Shown here piece after piece: positions 25,701 through 36,220 of a DNA stretch of 64,000 bases. The position numbers were made by a program, and so were the translations under genes. The notes under the pieces were generated by a model. That model saw only the letters and a list, made by a program, of their open reading frames with translations, was not told the DNA's origin and did no database searches. Origin of the DNA: Schistosoma mansoni (lineage: Eukaryota; Platyhelminthes; Trematoda; Strigeidida; Schistosomatidae); contig NW_017385994.1 of NCBI RefSeq assembly GCF_000237925.1, positions 663,886 to 727,885 of the forward strand, given 5' to 3'. The first letter of the stretch is position 1. Each line of letters opens with the position of its first letter.

Positions 25701-28700
25701 ACGTCGTTATTCTGACAGAAATTAATCTGGGATATTTTATCAGTACAATTATCTATTTGATGTTTCTCATTTCACATGCACATCGACTGTTCAGAAATAA
25801 TTTCAACTTTCAACTTGTACTTTTACTTCATATAAAAACAAATTGACACTTAATATCAACTATTAATAACTCAATCCCAGACACACACAAATACACACTA
25901 TCATTCATTCATTTATGTGAACTGCTCACCTGATTCTCATATAACTGACTCATGTTATCCTACTTACTAAAGTCAGCATCTGAATATGATTGGAAAAGTA
26001 CAGTGAAAATTTGATTTGATTTTTGAACATTATATATTTCTTTGATAATTTTGATCCTGATTATTACCCTGAAGAGGTGTAGACAAGATTGCTGGACGAA
26101 ACATTGGAAATATTCGAATTTCGATCTCTGAGATTATTTCTATTGTGACGAGCGGTATCTGAAGTCTGATACTAATACACTGTAGACCATCTACGTTGGT
26201 GGTCTATGTCGAAATGATTGGGGGCCTACTAGAGTTAAACGAGAATGGTGACGAACCAACTAACGCTGAAGTCACACCTCGCGATCGGCCCTTACGTGGT
26301 TTGAACCATCGACGCATCAAAGGATCATGGACGCTATGGAGACTGTACAACACAAAAAACGTTATTACAAGAATATATTAGTTAAGGTACAACCACGGAA
26401 GTACAGAAGTGAAAGAACAACCACTGCCGCGTGGGCCAGTCCATGGCATATAATTGATTGATGCGCGTTGACTATCCTTGACTTTGACAGGGATCAATGA
26501 TCTGTTCGATATTCAGTGACCCTACAATACTTCCCCACCAGATTCAACGGCCGTTTGAATCGATACCAAACATGTTGGGAGTAGTCGCGCGCCGGAGGTT
26601 GCCAGACGATTAATATGAATCCTCCGGGTATTGCCGAGCTGTAAGAGAAATGGAAAGGAGGCTGCAGAAACTGATCGGGAAACAACGAGTAATAACACGT
26701 AACAAGGACGTTGGTTGAATGTTAAGCGATCAACCATAGAAATAATAGAAAAAGAAATATTTTAGAGTTTTATCAAGTCGCGTTGAAAAAGATAGCTCTG
26801 ACAAGTGGTTGAGTTCCTCAGATGAGAAACGTTAAGTTTGCCGCAAGAGTAGTGATGTCACAGTGATAGTACGATAAGTGTATTATCAATCGATGCCGAT
26901 GCTTGTACTGCTATCGGTTCAGAGTAGAAAGTCAGTAAGTGTCGTTGAAAAACTGTTCGTAAGCGTCGATTTCTAGTTATATCTATATTTAACAGACTAA
27001 CTGTAAGTACAAAAGTATAACCGTGAAGATAAATCGTGGTTTCCTTGTGCGAAGCTTCTGATCAACTTGCAGTCAGTTTGGAAAAACTGATAACTGCTGT
27101 GAAAATCAATAAGGGTCGAAGAATACAGAGCGAGAGCGAAGGTGGCACGATGAAGTCACTAAAAGATGATAAACGGTGGGTGCTGCACATGTGTTTGATG
27201 AGTGAACCGAAAAATGTCGAAAAGAACATAAGAAACCAAGAGTGTCACTCTGGACTCATGTCAATGATATCGGTGAAAAATGCTGTCAGTGTTGGGGTCG
27301 AGACAACAATATCGTTGTCAGTTTGCAGGAGATGCGCTCGACTGCGTAAACCAATGATTCGCGTGAATGAGTGTCGTCAAACCACCAATTGAACTGGACA
27401 GGCTTTAGATCATCGAGTAGTTGAACAGCCGATTGATGTACCGAAATCATCTATTAGATAACAGCCACGCGGAAACAATACTTCATAGGATAAAAAAATA
27501 CGACGTCGAATTTGAATAACTACAATAGTTCGGATGTGTTGTAATGTCACATCGAAGTGACATCATTTCGTATACTGACAATTGTACTGAACGTTCGGGT
27601 GGGCATCGGTAATATAGTAATTGGATGTGCAATAGCAAACATATACGAAAATTTGCGCGGGGTTCGTGGAGAATTTCAGAGGTCGTTTAGATATTTTCCA
27701 AACCCGTATTGCATGTGAATAAGCGGAGGACGAAATTGAAGTGATTTTCGTGCGATAAGGAAATCGAGCCATGATTTACTGTGTGAGATAACAGCAAATA
27801 CAAAGCGCATAGTAAACATTAATTTAAATGGTAACCACCAATGTAACTAAAGTTTAGGTTTAGATAACGTGATCGTTTCATAAAAAAGCATATTATTTAG
27901 CGCTAAGTGACATCAAGTACGACGAAGTGTCTCATTAAGACATGGACTAAGATTGCTCAAGTACATGAAATACGTTTTTTCGGAGTATGTTGACTTACGA
28001 GTCATAAATGTACATAGTTTCGACTCAAATTTGACGGCAGTGACAGATTATATGACTACTCGAAGTGGAAGTAGCCGCAAAACGTTATTAAACATCATAA
28101 ATATTATACGAAATTAACTATCGCAATTATGAAACTCGCCTGGGTTACTCTTGCTCCAAAGTAATTGAAATTTGTTGATTAAATTCGTAGATTAACGAAG
28201 CGTTGTAGACTGAATTGGTATACGTCCAAATTTAATTTGAGCCAAACACGTAGCATTGCCTGGCGAAACAGTCTAAAAAAGATCTGACATTGCAAGAAAT
28301 TTATAGTTCAAACTCACCGTAAATTTGTAGCATTTGTATCCTCTGATTCGCCATGGAACTCAGCAATTGGAAATTAGGCAGGCAGTGGTTAAAAAAGTAA
28401 AATATTCTAGTAGAGAGTTTCTGATAGTAGTTAGTTGATAGTGATTAAGCAGAAAGATGAATTTATAATCGACAGTTAATCCTGTATTGGTTATACAAGT
28501 GGATAGGTTGCAAACAGATATGCGTTCGTGTTGCCTTGAGACTATACTTACGAGTGGTTGATATTTTAACAGACATATTACACAGGAGCATTTACATGCT
28601 GCTAATGCTTGTTAAAGAACCACAATAGTCGATTATAGTCGTAGTTGATTGGTTAGTTCTATCGATTGAACTAATTATTTCAGTTGAAACACTAATCAAC

Positions 28701-31700
28701 ATTGATATGAAGCAACGAATGTTCACAGAAACTGATAAAGATAGCCGAAGTTAAAAATGAAAAATAATAAGTATAGAATGCAATAAAAAAGATCATAATG
28801 ATAGGTTGCGTTATTCGAAGTCTTGCTCACCAGTGTAGACCATCTACGTTGGTGGTCTATGTCGAAATGATTGGGGGCCTACTAGAGTTAAACGAGAATG
28901 GTGACGAACCAACTAACGCTGAAGTCACACCTCGCGACCGGCCCTTACGTGGTTTGAACCATCGACGCATCAAAGGATCATGGACGCTATGGAGACTGTA
29001 CAACACAAAAAACGTTATTACAAGAATATATTAGTTAAGGTACAACCACGGAAGTACAGAAGTGAAAGAACAACCACTGCCGCGTGGGCCAGTCCATGGC
29101 ATATAATTGATTGATGCGCGTTGACTATCCTTGACTTTGACAGGGATCAATGATCTGTTCGATATTCAGTGACCCTACAACACGATGTAGCAAGCGCTTA
29201 CAGCTCCCCCCTCAACTGCCTACTTAAACGAGAACATAAAAGTGTATTGAGCTACCGAATGAAATGCATAAATACCCATCCAAATATCTACCACCCCATC
29301 CTTAGGAAATTGACCCAGTGAAATTCACTTAACCTTTAGGTAACTTCTGGTTGCTATCGATTGACCTTTTGCTACTTCTAATTGGCTCGCCATATCAATT
29401 TCAAATACAATTTTCACATATAATGTCTTCTCTATAATTGGCGTCCAATTTCTGTCAAACTATTCGTTCTAATATTGACTAATATTCGTATAAGTGATTG
29501 TATTTTTCTTTCGCGATTAACTACATTTGAGATTATGTTAATAATTTAATATTATGGAAGCTAGTTTATATTCAAGATATCGATAGTTAGTGTAGATTTC
29601 ATGTCATAATCAGTAAGAAGATATCATGTTCAGTAATTGTATCCCCAGTCTTTTAATACAAAAGAAACTTAGTATAAAAGGTAAATATTTGGCTGAATAG
29701 TATTATTATCAGAAGGGGCTTTTGTGGAGATTTAGTATTTTCATAGTTGAAAGCGTGAGTTAAGTGCTCTGGTGCGAGACTGGTAGGTCCTTGGTTCGAA
29801 TCTCGAGAGGCGAGGTCGTGGATACGCACTGCTGAGGAGTCCCAAAATAGGATGAAACGGCCGCCCAGTGCTTCCAGGTTTTTCCTGTTGGTCGAGCTTC
29901 AAGTGACTCACGCTTTCAACTATGAAAATTAATAGTATTAATGAATGGTAGCCCGTTATATACAAAGCTCTCATTTCACAGTTTTCTAAGATAACAGAAT
30001 AGTTTTAACAGCCGGAATTCATTATTTTCATATTAATGTCTTAAGAACACATCGTTTACTACATTACTACTTGACACTGTAGTGGTCTATTATGATAATA
30101 TTTCATTATTTCGTTATTAATTAGGCTTTGTAAATGTATCAGTCATTCTATGAATCCTAAGTAATTGATATCCAACTTAAAATTTACATTTTTGTTTACT
30201 AAAAGTCAATATCAGAAAAAATATATATAATAGGATTTTCAGTTCTCTGTATATGATTATGTTTTTCCCTGGAGGTTGGAGGCAGGTTTAGAAAATGTTT
30301 ATTCTTATAAAAAATATAATGAAATTCTTTATATTTCAATAGTCTTTCCCTACTTCTTTCATTACTACCTTCTAATTTTCATTATAAAAGATTCAGATAA
30401 TTAGACTGAGTCAATGAAGCATACAACTTTGAATATTAGATTACAAATGATAAATTATTTAGTAGTCTTCTATCCTTCTCTGAATTTGTGTCTTTTACAA
30501 TTTTTTGATTATAACTGTTAGCTTCAAAGTTTAAGGTGACTTTATGAAATGAAAATTTCAACTCTACAAACTGTTCTTTGACTGTCATGAGATTAAAAAT
30601 CAAATAATTATACTACAATCAGGAGATTTATACTCTTAAATTCATTAAAGCTACTAGTGTGATGTGTGCTTCTGATGCCGACAGATATAAGTAGTATGTA
30701 CTGTCAATCGTAAGTGAAATACCTGGCAGCTGAAGGTTACGAAGATCAAAGAAAAGGGAACAAGAACAGAGAATTATTGCCGTGGAAGTGAAGGAACAGT
30801 CAAGTTGAGACAATTGATTGACATTTTGCGAATTAAATATTTACTGTACGGTTCTCAGATTTCTCTAAGATGTTCTATAATTTTATGTTCAAACACATTC
30901 GATTGTCCCCACTTGTGTTCTCGTTTACTACGTTTGGTGTCGCTGCCAACCAGGAGGGAGAAGGGTGCTGTTCTGTGGACGCCGTTGAGGGATTGGAGCT
31001 GAGTCGCTAGTTTGGGCGGTCTGGTGTGAAGAGGCGACGTCGGATAGAGTATTCTGGCGAGGCGACGTTGGCTGTAGAGAGTGCCATCGACGGAGAGGAA
31101 CGGTGTGACGTGCTACTTCTGAGAGGACATCGGATTTTGATAGCCCAGCAGGTCGACTACACTAGTATATTACTCACTTCTCTAAGAAATAAAAAAATCA
31201 ATTAAATTAGATTTCGTAAAATAGATTGATAGACCATGTCTTCATCAGGAATTACTTACAATCGTCTAAAATAGAATAAGCAAAATGAAAAGTAATTGCT
31301 TGCATATATTTCATCAATAATATTTCTTTTAGTTGATGTAAGTAAGAATTTTTTGATTTACTTTTACAGGGAAATTTTTTTAAATAGTATTTTTGAAAGT
31401 GTATGACTACAGTAGAATATGATACAATCAAACCATCCATTTTTAGTTCAGTAGAAGAACTTTTAAACACTCCACTAGGTCATTGGACATCTAGGTAGAT
31501 TTGTGAACTAGGCATTAATACCTATTTCTATCCAATAAAAAGACCAAATTGTTCATATGATAAATTATGAGTAAATCATAAACACAATGTATGTCATATT
31601 CAAAACAGCAACACTAAATGAATTAGTGACCGCTCTGTCTCAAACCTAACTATTTATAGTACAGATAAGAATAAATTAGTTTTGCTCATTATGAACAAGT

Positions 31701-33731
31701 ACATGAAATTACATTTGTTTCTGCTAGAAATAACCATCAATTAAGGTAAATATAAAACAGTTTTAAGCTGGCTTACTTGTTTTTCTGATGAAACTATTTA
31801 TTTCATTTTCTGTTGTAGTTGGTACACCCTATTACATGTCACCAGAACGAATACGTGAACAAGGTTATGATTTTGCATCAGATATATGGTCCCTTGGATG
31901 TTTACTTTATGAAATGGCCGCACTACAATCACCGTTTTATGGTGATAAGATGAATTTATTTCGTCTGTGCCAAAAAATTGAACATGGCGATTACGCTCCA
32001 TTACCTAAAGAAATTTATTCAGCTGAAGTTAGTTTAGTTTATTAATGCGCTTTTATGTGCTACGCTATTGCTTAGTGGGCAGGATCCTTACTTATTGTGT
32101 GTATAGTACTTCATATTATGATTTTATTCAACTGAATTCAGCTATTTTTAAATCATGAACTATTTGTACAATGTAAATTCGTATCGCTTTACGCTTGTAG
32201 ATAAGTTCCTTGATGACACACTCTACTTAGACTATTTTACGCTAAAATTATTCAGTAATAAAGGGTTCTAATTTTGATTAAATAGAGAGTCAGTAATAGT
32301 AAGCAAATATATATGCTCTATCTTTATGTAAGACTCTAGTTTCCCCGTTCTAGTTGCAGTAACTTCAGTAGTTTATAGAAGAGGACATTCTAGGAACTGT
32401 AACAAATGATTCAGTTGCATCCCATATGTTAGAAAGGACTACTAAGGGTTTGATTGGGCCAAGTATTAATTAACCGTAACTAACGAATCAATAATCAGTG
32501 TGATTTTGTGTCAACCATTATTTAATTAATGTCCGAAAGATTCCCAACACCTTTATGGTTGTAAAATGGTTTTTACCCAAGATTGACAGAAGCTGGAGAG
32601 ACGTTAGAAACCAACTATTTTATCCACATTTGAGAATATCTAGAAGTGAATAACTTCAAGTTCTCCAGAAACTAAACCAAGAACCTTCATGCTTCATCTA
32701 GTAGGATAAATTTAGAAGTGACTAGCATTTAATAGTCACTAATTATATCAGTCATTGTTCTGCTGTATTTGAAAGTCATCTGACATTCACCCACTAGACC
32801 GCATGGAATTTTCCATAATATTAAATGTTTGAGTACTAGTAAGTAAGGAATCTTGCGATGACTGACTTGAAACTGTTTTCAATCTTACAACGTTTAAATC
32901 CAGTTCTTCACTTGATTAAAAATAGTTTGATAATCATTAATCTAGACGATTCATACAATTATCTTAACATCAATAAAACATGATGAGGTCAAAGTTAAAA
33001 CTAGTAGGTATCTCCATAATTTACAAAAATCATAGTATATAACAAAGCCTATTTTATAAATTGAAATTATAAGTCTCTTCGAAATTCGTTGTTGAATAAA
33101 GCTGTAATTCCAACTATTTTACTGTTACCTTATTTACAAGTAAATCGTGATGAATGTCAGCATAGATTGGAACAGCAATTGATAGTAAAACTATCTAATA
33201 TTTGGAAACTGAATGACAATGTTGTGACGTGCGGTATCCAAAATTTAATACTGATACACGGTGTGCTATGTGCTAGCCCCCCGAGCGAGAACACAAGAGT
33301 GAGCGAGAAAGTGTATTGGGCTACCGAATAAAATGCACAAATACTCATCCATATATATATATCCCAATGAAATGCACTTGAACTTTATGTCACTTGTGAT
33401 TGCTATCGATTGACCTTTTTATTGGGCTGCTTCTGATTGGCACTCTATCTCACAAAGTGTTTTAATTTATTAACCTCTTATAAACAAGTTGACCGTTTGA
33501 TAATTATAAATTGCACATCTTTTTTTTAATTCTAATCAAAACTATACTTTATCATTACAGCTTCGTGAATTAGTCACTGTATGTATACAAAAAGAACCAA
33601 CGAATAGACCAACTATTACACATATTTATAATATAGCTAAAGAGATGCATGAATTACTTAATGGAAAGATTTCCTCCTCTCCTTCATGTTCTCAACTTGA
33701 TTGTCGACCGTCTTCAGCCACTACAAAATAA
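13611..33731 (+). CDS. NEK6/NEK7-type serine/threonine kinase
   Basis: The shared exons are 19658-19720, 21362-21472, 22612-22720, 24959-25066, 31819-32027 and 33561-33731, all with GT-AG sites and matching phases. The 5' exon is either 13611-14146 (A) or 14491-14688 (B). Form B is 322 residues, close to vertebrate NEK6/7 (about 300-313). In B numbering: glycine loop IGQGQFSTV 40-48, Lys63, [20 protein letters not shown] 67-86, a Tyr97 matching the 'Tyr-down' residue of NEK6/7, HRDIKPAN with Asp161, DLG 179-181, and [15 protein letters not shown] with Ser195, equivalent to the activating serine. Then come YGDKMNL and a Ser-rich tail. NEK6/7 act downstream of NEK9 in mitotic spindle assembly and cytokinesis; the same role is inferred here. 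The stop is at 33729-33731 and an AATAAA lies at 33847-33852. Introns carry most of the mobile elements of the window. Confidence 0.93.
14491..14688 (+). CDS. NEK alternative first coding exon B (short N-terminus and P-loop)
   Basis: ATG at 14491 is directly preceded by an in-frame TAA, so B begins translation here and cannot be read as a continuation of exon A. It encodes [19 protein letters not shown]..., then [19 protein letters not shown] and TVAMKKIK, ending at a GTTAAT donor, weaker than that of exon A. An AG acceptor at 14459-14460 lies 30 bases upstream and may bring in a noncoding 5' exon. The two exons align through SIGxGQFSxV and VAxKxIK, marking a tandem exon duplication. Confidence 0.82.
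14689..16601. other. NEK intron 1, left part, nothing recognised
   Basis: No exon or repeat family was recognised. A frame at 16407-16595 is short, lacks splice signals and is likely chance. Confidence 0.4.
16602..16962 (+). repeat. left inverted repeat arm, 361 bp
   Basis: Reverse complement of 18265-18625. The inner end is CCCGAATTGGG-like (CCAATTCGGGATTAAACAGTTA) and the outer end is CAAGAACAG. No indels between arms were seen on reading. Confidence 0.9.
18265..18625 (-). repeat. right inverted repeat arm, 361 bp
   Basis: Mirror of the left arm. It starts TAACTGTTTAATCCCG and ends CAATTCTCTATTCTTG. It contains CCGATGAG...CGAAA, which resembles a hammerhead core but fails at two core positions. 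Confidence 0.9.
18626..19657. other. NEK intron 1, right part, nothing recognised
   Basis: AT-rich sequence with a short ATT repeat near 19450. No element or exon was recognised until the acceptor TTCTTTCCACAG at 19657. Confidence 0.4.
20757..20990 (+). mobile_element. Sm-alpha SINE copy, 5'-truncated, hammerhead core kept
   Basis: The copy lacks the tRNA-like head and starts at GAGTGAACATCAACTCTGAG, directly after an AAT tract. It holds the hammerhead segment, GTTAGCTACTATCC, and the typical tail (GTTGCAGTCCTAAAACATC ... CAATACTAAGTGAAT). Sm-alpha is the established schistosome SINE family whose transcripts self-cleave. Related copies here lie at 24560, 36011, 36221 and 42135-42560. Confidence 0.85.
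20786..20830 (+). ncRNA. hammerhead ribozyme, Sm-alpha type, core intact
   Basis: Helix I is ATCCAG (20786-20791) with CTGGAT (20825-20830). The core CTGACGA (20792-20798) is intact. Helix II is GTCC/GGAC closed by CAAATA, followed by GAAA (20813-20816). Cleavage is expected after C20824 in the triplet TTC. Helix III is very short and weak (ACG...CTT), as in other Sm-alpha ribozymes, so activity may need dimeric RNA. Confidence 0.8.
22726..22761. repeat. (TA)n tract abutting the NEK exon 4 donor
   Basis: The donor reads CGAG/GTAATATATATA..., so bases from about +4 of the intron are microsatellite. Confidence 0.9.
23380..23640 (-). mobile_element. second hammerhead SINE (SINE2), fragment without the ribozyme
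   Basis: Two copies of the SINE2 terminal repeat (CAGTATGGGGAT...GTAGTA) lie at about 23384 and 23576. Between them are the 5' body motifs CACTGGTCATGGCTTCTCAC and GTCACTAGTGAGCA, also seen at 34850-34920 and 46920-46985. The tRNA-like head and ribozyme are missing. An old, internally deleted copy. Confidence 0.65.
24560..24725. mobile_element. Sm-alpha SINE chimera: minus-strand head joined to plus-strand tail
   Basis: From 24672 down to 24560 the minus strand reads the Sm-alpha B-box (GGGTTCGAGTCCC), GAGTGAACATCAACTCTGAG and ATTCAGCTGACGAGT, then jumps to GCCACTGCTAGCCACTATCC. The rest of the ribozyme is deleted. From about 24666 the plus strand reads the Sm-alpha tail (CAGTTGCAGTCCTAAACATC ... 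CGATACTAAGTGAAT). The inverted junction is unlike a simple truncated insertion. Confidence 0.75.
26181..26526 (-). repeat. 3' LTR, 346 bp
   Basis: Matches 28834-29179 with one substitution and has TGTAG/CTACA inverted ends. Confidence 0.9.
28834..29179 (-). repeat. 5' LTR, 346 bp
   Basis: Matches 26181-26526 with one substitution. The presumed primer-binding site adjoins its inner edge. Confidence 0.9.
29712..29930 (+). mobile_element. SINE2 copy with fold-back ends
   Basis: The plus strand reads the tRNA-like part from GTGCTCTGGTGCGAG through the B box (GGTTCGAATCTCG), the ribozyme, and the end GACTCACGCTTTCAACTATG. The A-box side is replaced by an inverted copy of the element's own end: 29738-29760 is the perfect 23-bp reverse complement of 29906-29928. 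Confidence 0.8.
29826..29871 (+). ncRNA. hammerhead motif of SINE2, cleavage triplet altered
   Basis: Helix I is GCACTG/CAGTGC, perfect. The core CTGAGGA and GAAA are kept; helix II is GTCC/GGAT with a G-U pair. The base triplet before the cleavage point is GCC instead of the required NUH, so cleavage is predicted to fail. Confidence 0.75.
30940..31165. other. GC-rich block in NEK intron 5
   Basis: Base composition rises sharply above the surroundings (CCAGGAGGGAGAAGGG ... GGCGACGTCGG ... GGCGAGGCGACG), followed by AATAAA at about 31190. It may be a retroelement or LTR piece, but I recognise no family. Confidence 0.4.
32028..33560. other. NEK intron 6
   Basis: Contains the solo LTR-like repeat at 33223-33454. 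The rest shows nothing recognisable. Confidence 0.5.
33223..33454. mobile_element. solo LTR-like repeat, 232 bp, uninterrupted
   Basis: Starts TGTGACG and ends TCACA, the inverted ends typical of LTRs. It is the intact paralogue of the split repeat at 26144-29398 and contains the uninterrupted target ...GATACACGGTG.... No target duplication is clear, so its exact edges are provisional. Confidence 0.6.
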
Positions 33732-34530
33732 TTCCCCTCATTTTCATTGTCCTCTACATCGAATATTGTAAAAGATAATCAAATTATTAATTAAATACCA
33801 TTCCAACTGCTTTTATTTATTGTCTTTCAATCTTTTCACAAACATAAATAAAAATTTTTCCCAACTGCTGTCTAACACAAGATTGCACAATTTACAAATT
33901 TTTTTTTTTCAATACTCTCATACTACTGAATTCCAAATAATCTTTGTGCTGATTGGTTTGATTTTTCTTTTTCTTGCCTTCTCTTTTTTCTTTCATTATT
34001 TTGTATCATATAGTAGTAGTTTTAGTTTTGTATAAAAAAAGATAAAAAGAACAATGAACTAGATTGAACAGTTTTCATTTACTTATATAACATCTTCAAA
34101 CCCTAATCTTTCACATTAATGCCTATAATCTTACTACTTCTACTACTATGGGATTTGAATCGACAATTGCATCTCTGTGTTAATGTGGTATGGCAACTCG
34201 AACTGATGTACGTACGTATGAAGTTCTACGTTGTGACTGACTGAGAAATAGTTTGTTATAAAAGATAAACTTTTTCACCTGTGAAATGATATATCTTTTA
34301 TAAGTCATGTAACATAAATTCCATAAAAAGAGTTCTTTACTTCCAATGAATTCCTTCTGTTTGTTTGAATGTTTGTTTGTTTTTGAGAGAGAAATTTCAT
34401 AAACTGATTGCCTCTAATATTATTCTAGAATGTTTTTTGTTTATATTAATTATTTAATTAATACTTTCATTAGATTTAGAAAATATAATTTTATTCTTTG
34501 ATTATAATTTTTTTAAACTTAATGAGTGTT
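33732..34530. other. NEK 3' untranslated region and flank
   Basis: AATAAA at 33847-33852 lies 116 bases after the stop codon and is the likely polyadenylation signal. Beyond it the sequence is T-rich with no feature recognised. Confidence 0.6.
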
Positions 34531-34975
34531 ATCAGAAGGGGTTTTTGTGGGGATTTAGTATTTGCATAGTTGAAAGCATGAGTCAATTGAAGCTAGATCA
34601 CCAAGGAAAACCTGGAAGCACTGGACGGTCGTTTCGTCCTATTATGGGACTCCTCAGCAAAGCGCATCCACGATCTCGCCTCGCGAGATTTGAACCCAGG
34701 ACATATCAGTCTCGCACCAAAGCACTTAGCCGATAGACCACTGAGCCGGAATCCAACGGTGTCAATGTCTAACTTCAACCAATCCACGAAATTGAGCAAC
34801 CATTCACCAATGTCTTCAGTGAGTTGATATCTCCCAACAGACATGGTTTGAACTCTACTGGTCACTGCTTCTCACTAGAACTTCTGGATGTACTTCTTGA
34901 AGTCAGTCACTAGTGAGCATATGATTATAATCAGAAAGGGTTTTTGTGGAGATTTAGTATTTGCATAGTTGAAAG
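34531..34975 (-). mobile_element. SINE2, complete-looking, with 46-bp terminal direct repeats
   Basis: Direct repeats at 34531-34576 and 34930-34975 (ATCAGAA...GATTTAGTATTTGCATAG, 44 of 46 identical) bound a 399-bp repeat unit. On the minus strand the order is terminal repeat, body (CACTAGTGACTGACTTC, ACTGAAGACATTGG), tRNA-like head (CTCAGTGGTCTATCGGCTAAG, B box GGGTTCAAATC), hammerhead, GCTTCAATTGACTCATGC, terminal repeat. Other copies lie at 23380, 29712, 41936, 43730 and 46724. Confidence 0.8.
34618..34663 (-). ncRNA. hammerhead ribozyme of SINE2, core intact
   Basis: The minus strand reads GCTTTG, CTGAGGA, GTCC...GGAC, GAAA, CGACCGTC, CAGTGC. The core and GTC cleavage triplet fit the consensus. 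Helix I carries a mismatch and a wobble (GCTTTG against CAGTGC), so activity may be reduced. Confidence 0.75.
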
Positions 34976-36010
34976 TTTGCAACATATAATGGATTCCCCA
35001 TATTTCGATGCTTTCTCTTTCACCATATATTAGTTAAGAAATTTATTCATTTCAAGTTATTAACGTGATTTAGAATTTGAGGAAATGAATTTTCCATTAA
35101 TATGGAATAAGTGGTTTAGAATGTATACATTATTAAGAATTGAATTGTTAACAAGGTTTTTCATAAATGCCTGGAATGACAGTTCTAGAATATTTAATAA
35201 GAAAACTTTATTACATGATATGACAAAAATCTAACAAACTTAGAAGAAACACATGTGATTTGGCTACCAAGGCAAATGAAGATTAACTTTTCTGGAGTAA
35301 ATAGGTCAAGTTTAAATCTTCTCATTACTCTGAATTCTATAAAGTTTATTAATGTAGATTCGAATTATTTACTGTTTAAATATCGTATCAAATTATGTTA
35401 ATAATTCGAGATAACTAGTCTTACTATATTGTATGTAACTAAGGAAGAAGCAACGAAATACAGAGAACACAGTGAATAATGTCATTCTAACTTTATTTAA
35501 ATCACAAATATGTAGAAAGTTTAATACGTAAAACGGGGTGATACGCAATGACGATAAATATATAATTATTAATAATTGGATGCTAGCAATATGACTAACA
35601 GTCACTTTACAGTGTACCATGTTATATAAGTATAATAATGACTGACTGAAGACTATCCACTACAATTACATGAATAAGTAATTGTGTCTAAGATGCTCCC
35701 TTGAATTCTAAATAGTCAGTGGAAATATATTTGAGACAACTTCAATTATAATTGGTTACAAATTTAAGGTTTTCCAATGATAATGTATACATAAATGACA
35801 TGTTACTTTTAGAAAATTAAAGTATAACATAAGAGATTGTGTATACAGTTAACGTGTTAAACAGGTTGACATTACTGAAACCTCATGTCACGTTTACTGT
35901 TGTTGATATGTTTTTGACTGGAATTTAATATTCCAAATCGTATTACAAACCAATAAAAATTTACTTGGTATTGTTTGCTTGTGAATTAAAACTTCACCCC
36001 ATTGCATATG
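34976..36010. other. intergenic, nothing recognised
   Basis: AT-rich. The last part (35950-36010) is Sm-alpha-like spacer (AATTAAAACTTCACCCCATTGC), which also occurs inverted at 42250-42285. Confidence 0.4.
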
Positions 36011-36190
36011 CAGGTGGCTATCAGGACTCAGTAGCTAAGTAGATAACGTGATGGCGTTTTAAGTGAACGGTACTGGGTTCAATTCCCAGAGTGAGCATCA
36101 ACTCTGAGATGCAGGTTAATTCGGCTGACGAGTCCCAAATAAGACGAGACGCGCATCCTGGATTCCACTGTTAGCCACCATTCACCTTTG
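36011..36190 (+). mobile_element. Sm-alpha SINE copy with tRNA-like head
   Basis: Head GACTCAGTAGCTAAGTAGATAA (A-box-like) and GGGTTCAATTCCC (B box), then GAGTGAGCATCAACTCTGAG, the ribozyme segment at 36119-36163 and TTAGCCACCATTCACC. The hammerhead has GAGA for GAAA and a broken helix II (AAGAC), so it is predicted inactive. Confidence 0.85.
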
Positions 36191-36220
36191 TCAATGAAAA
36201 TTGGTTCGAAATTCATACCG

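Larger units (their letters stand above)
26181..29179 (-). mobile_element. young LTR retrotransposon, 2,999 bp, probably non-autonomous
   Basis: Two 346-bp direct repeats (26181-26526 and 28834-29179) differ at one position on reading, so the insertion is recent. On the minus strand each starts TGTAGGGTCACTG and ends GGTCTACA. A candidate primer-binding site (TGGTGAGCAAGACTTCG) lies next to the 5' LTR at about 28815-28832 and a purine tract (GGTGGGGAAG) next to the 3' LTR at 26527-26539. The 4-bp target duplication ACAC flanks it (26177-26180, 29180-29183). The 2.3-kb interior shows no recognisable gag or pol, so it looks like a non-autonomous or internally deleted fossil. Confidence 0.85.
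26144..29398. mobile_element. older LTR-like repeat, interrupted by the young LTR element
   Basis: 26144-26180 (TGTGACGAGCGGTATC...) and 29180-about 29398 (GTGTATTGAGCTACCGAAT, TGCTATCGATTGACCTTTT) together match the uninterrupted repeat at 33223-33454. It is a fossil solo LTR of unidentified family, clearly older than the insertion it hosts. Confidence 0.7.
25067..31818. other. NEK intron 5, 6.75 kb, rich in insertions
   Basis: It contains a weak dispersed repeat at 25200-25600 (GAATAATTAACAAGGTCAAA, related to 36620-36680), the LTR element at 26181-29179 inside an older LTR, a SINE2 fold-back at 29712-29930 and a GC-rich block at 30940-31165. Nothing coding for the host was seen. Confidence 0.6.
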
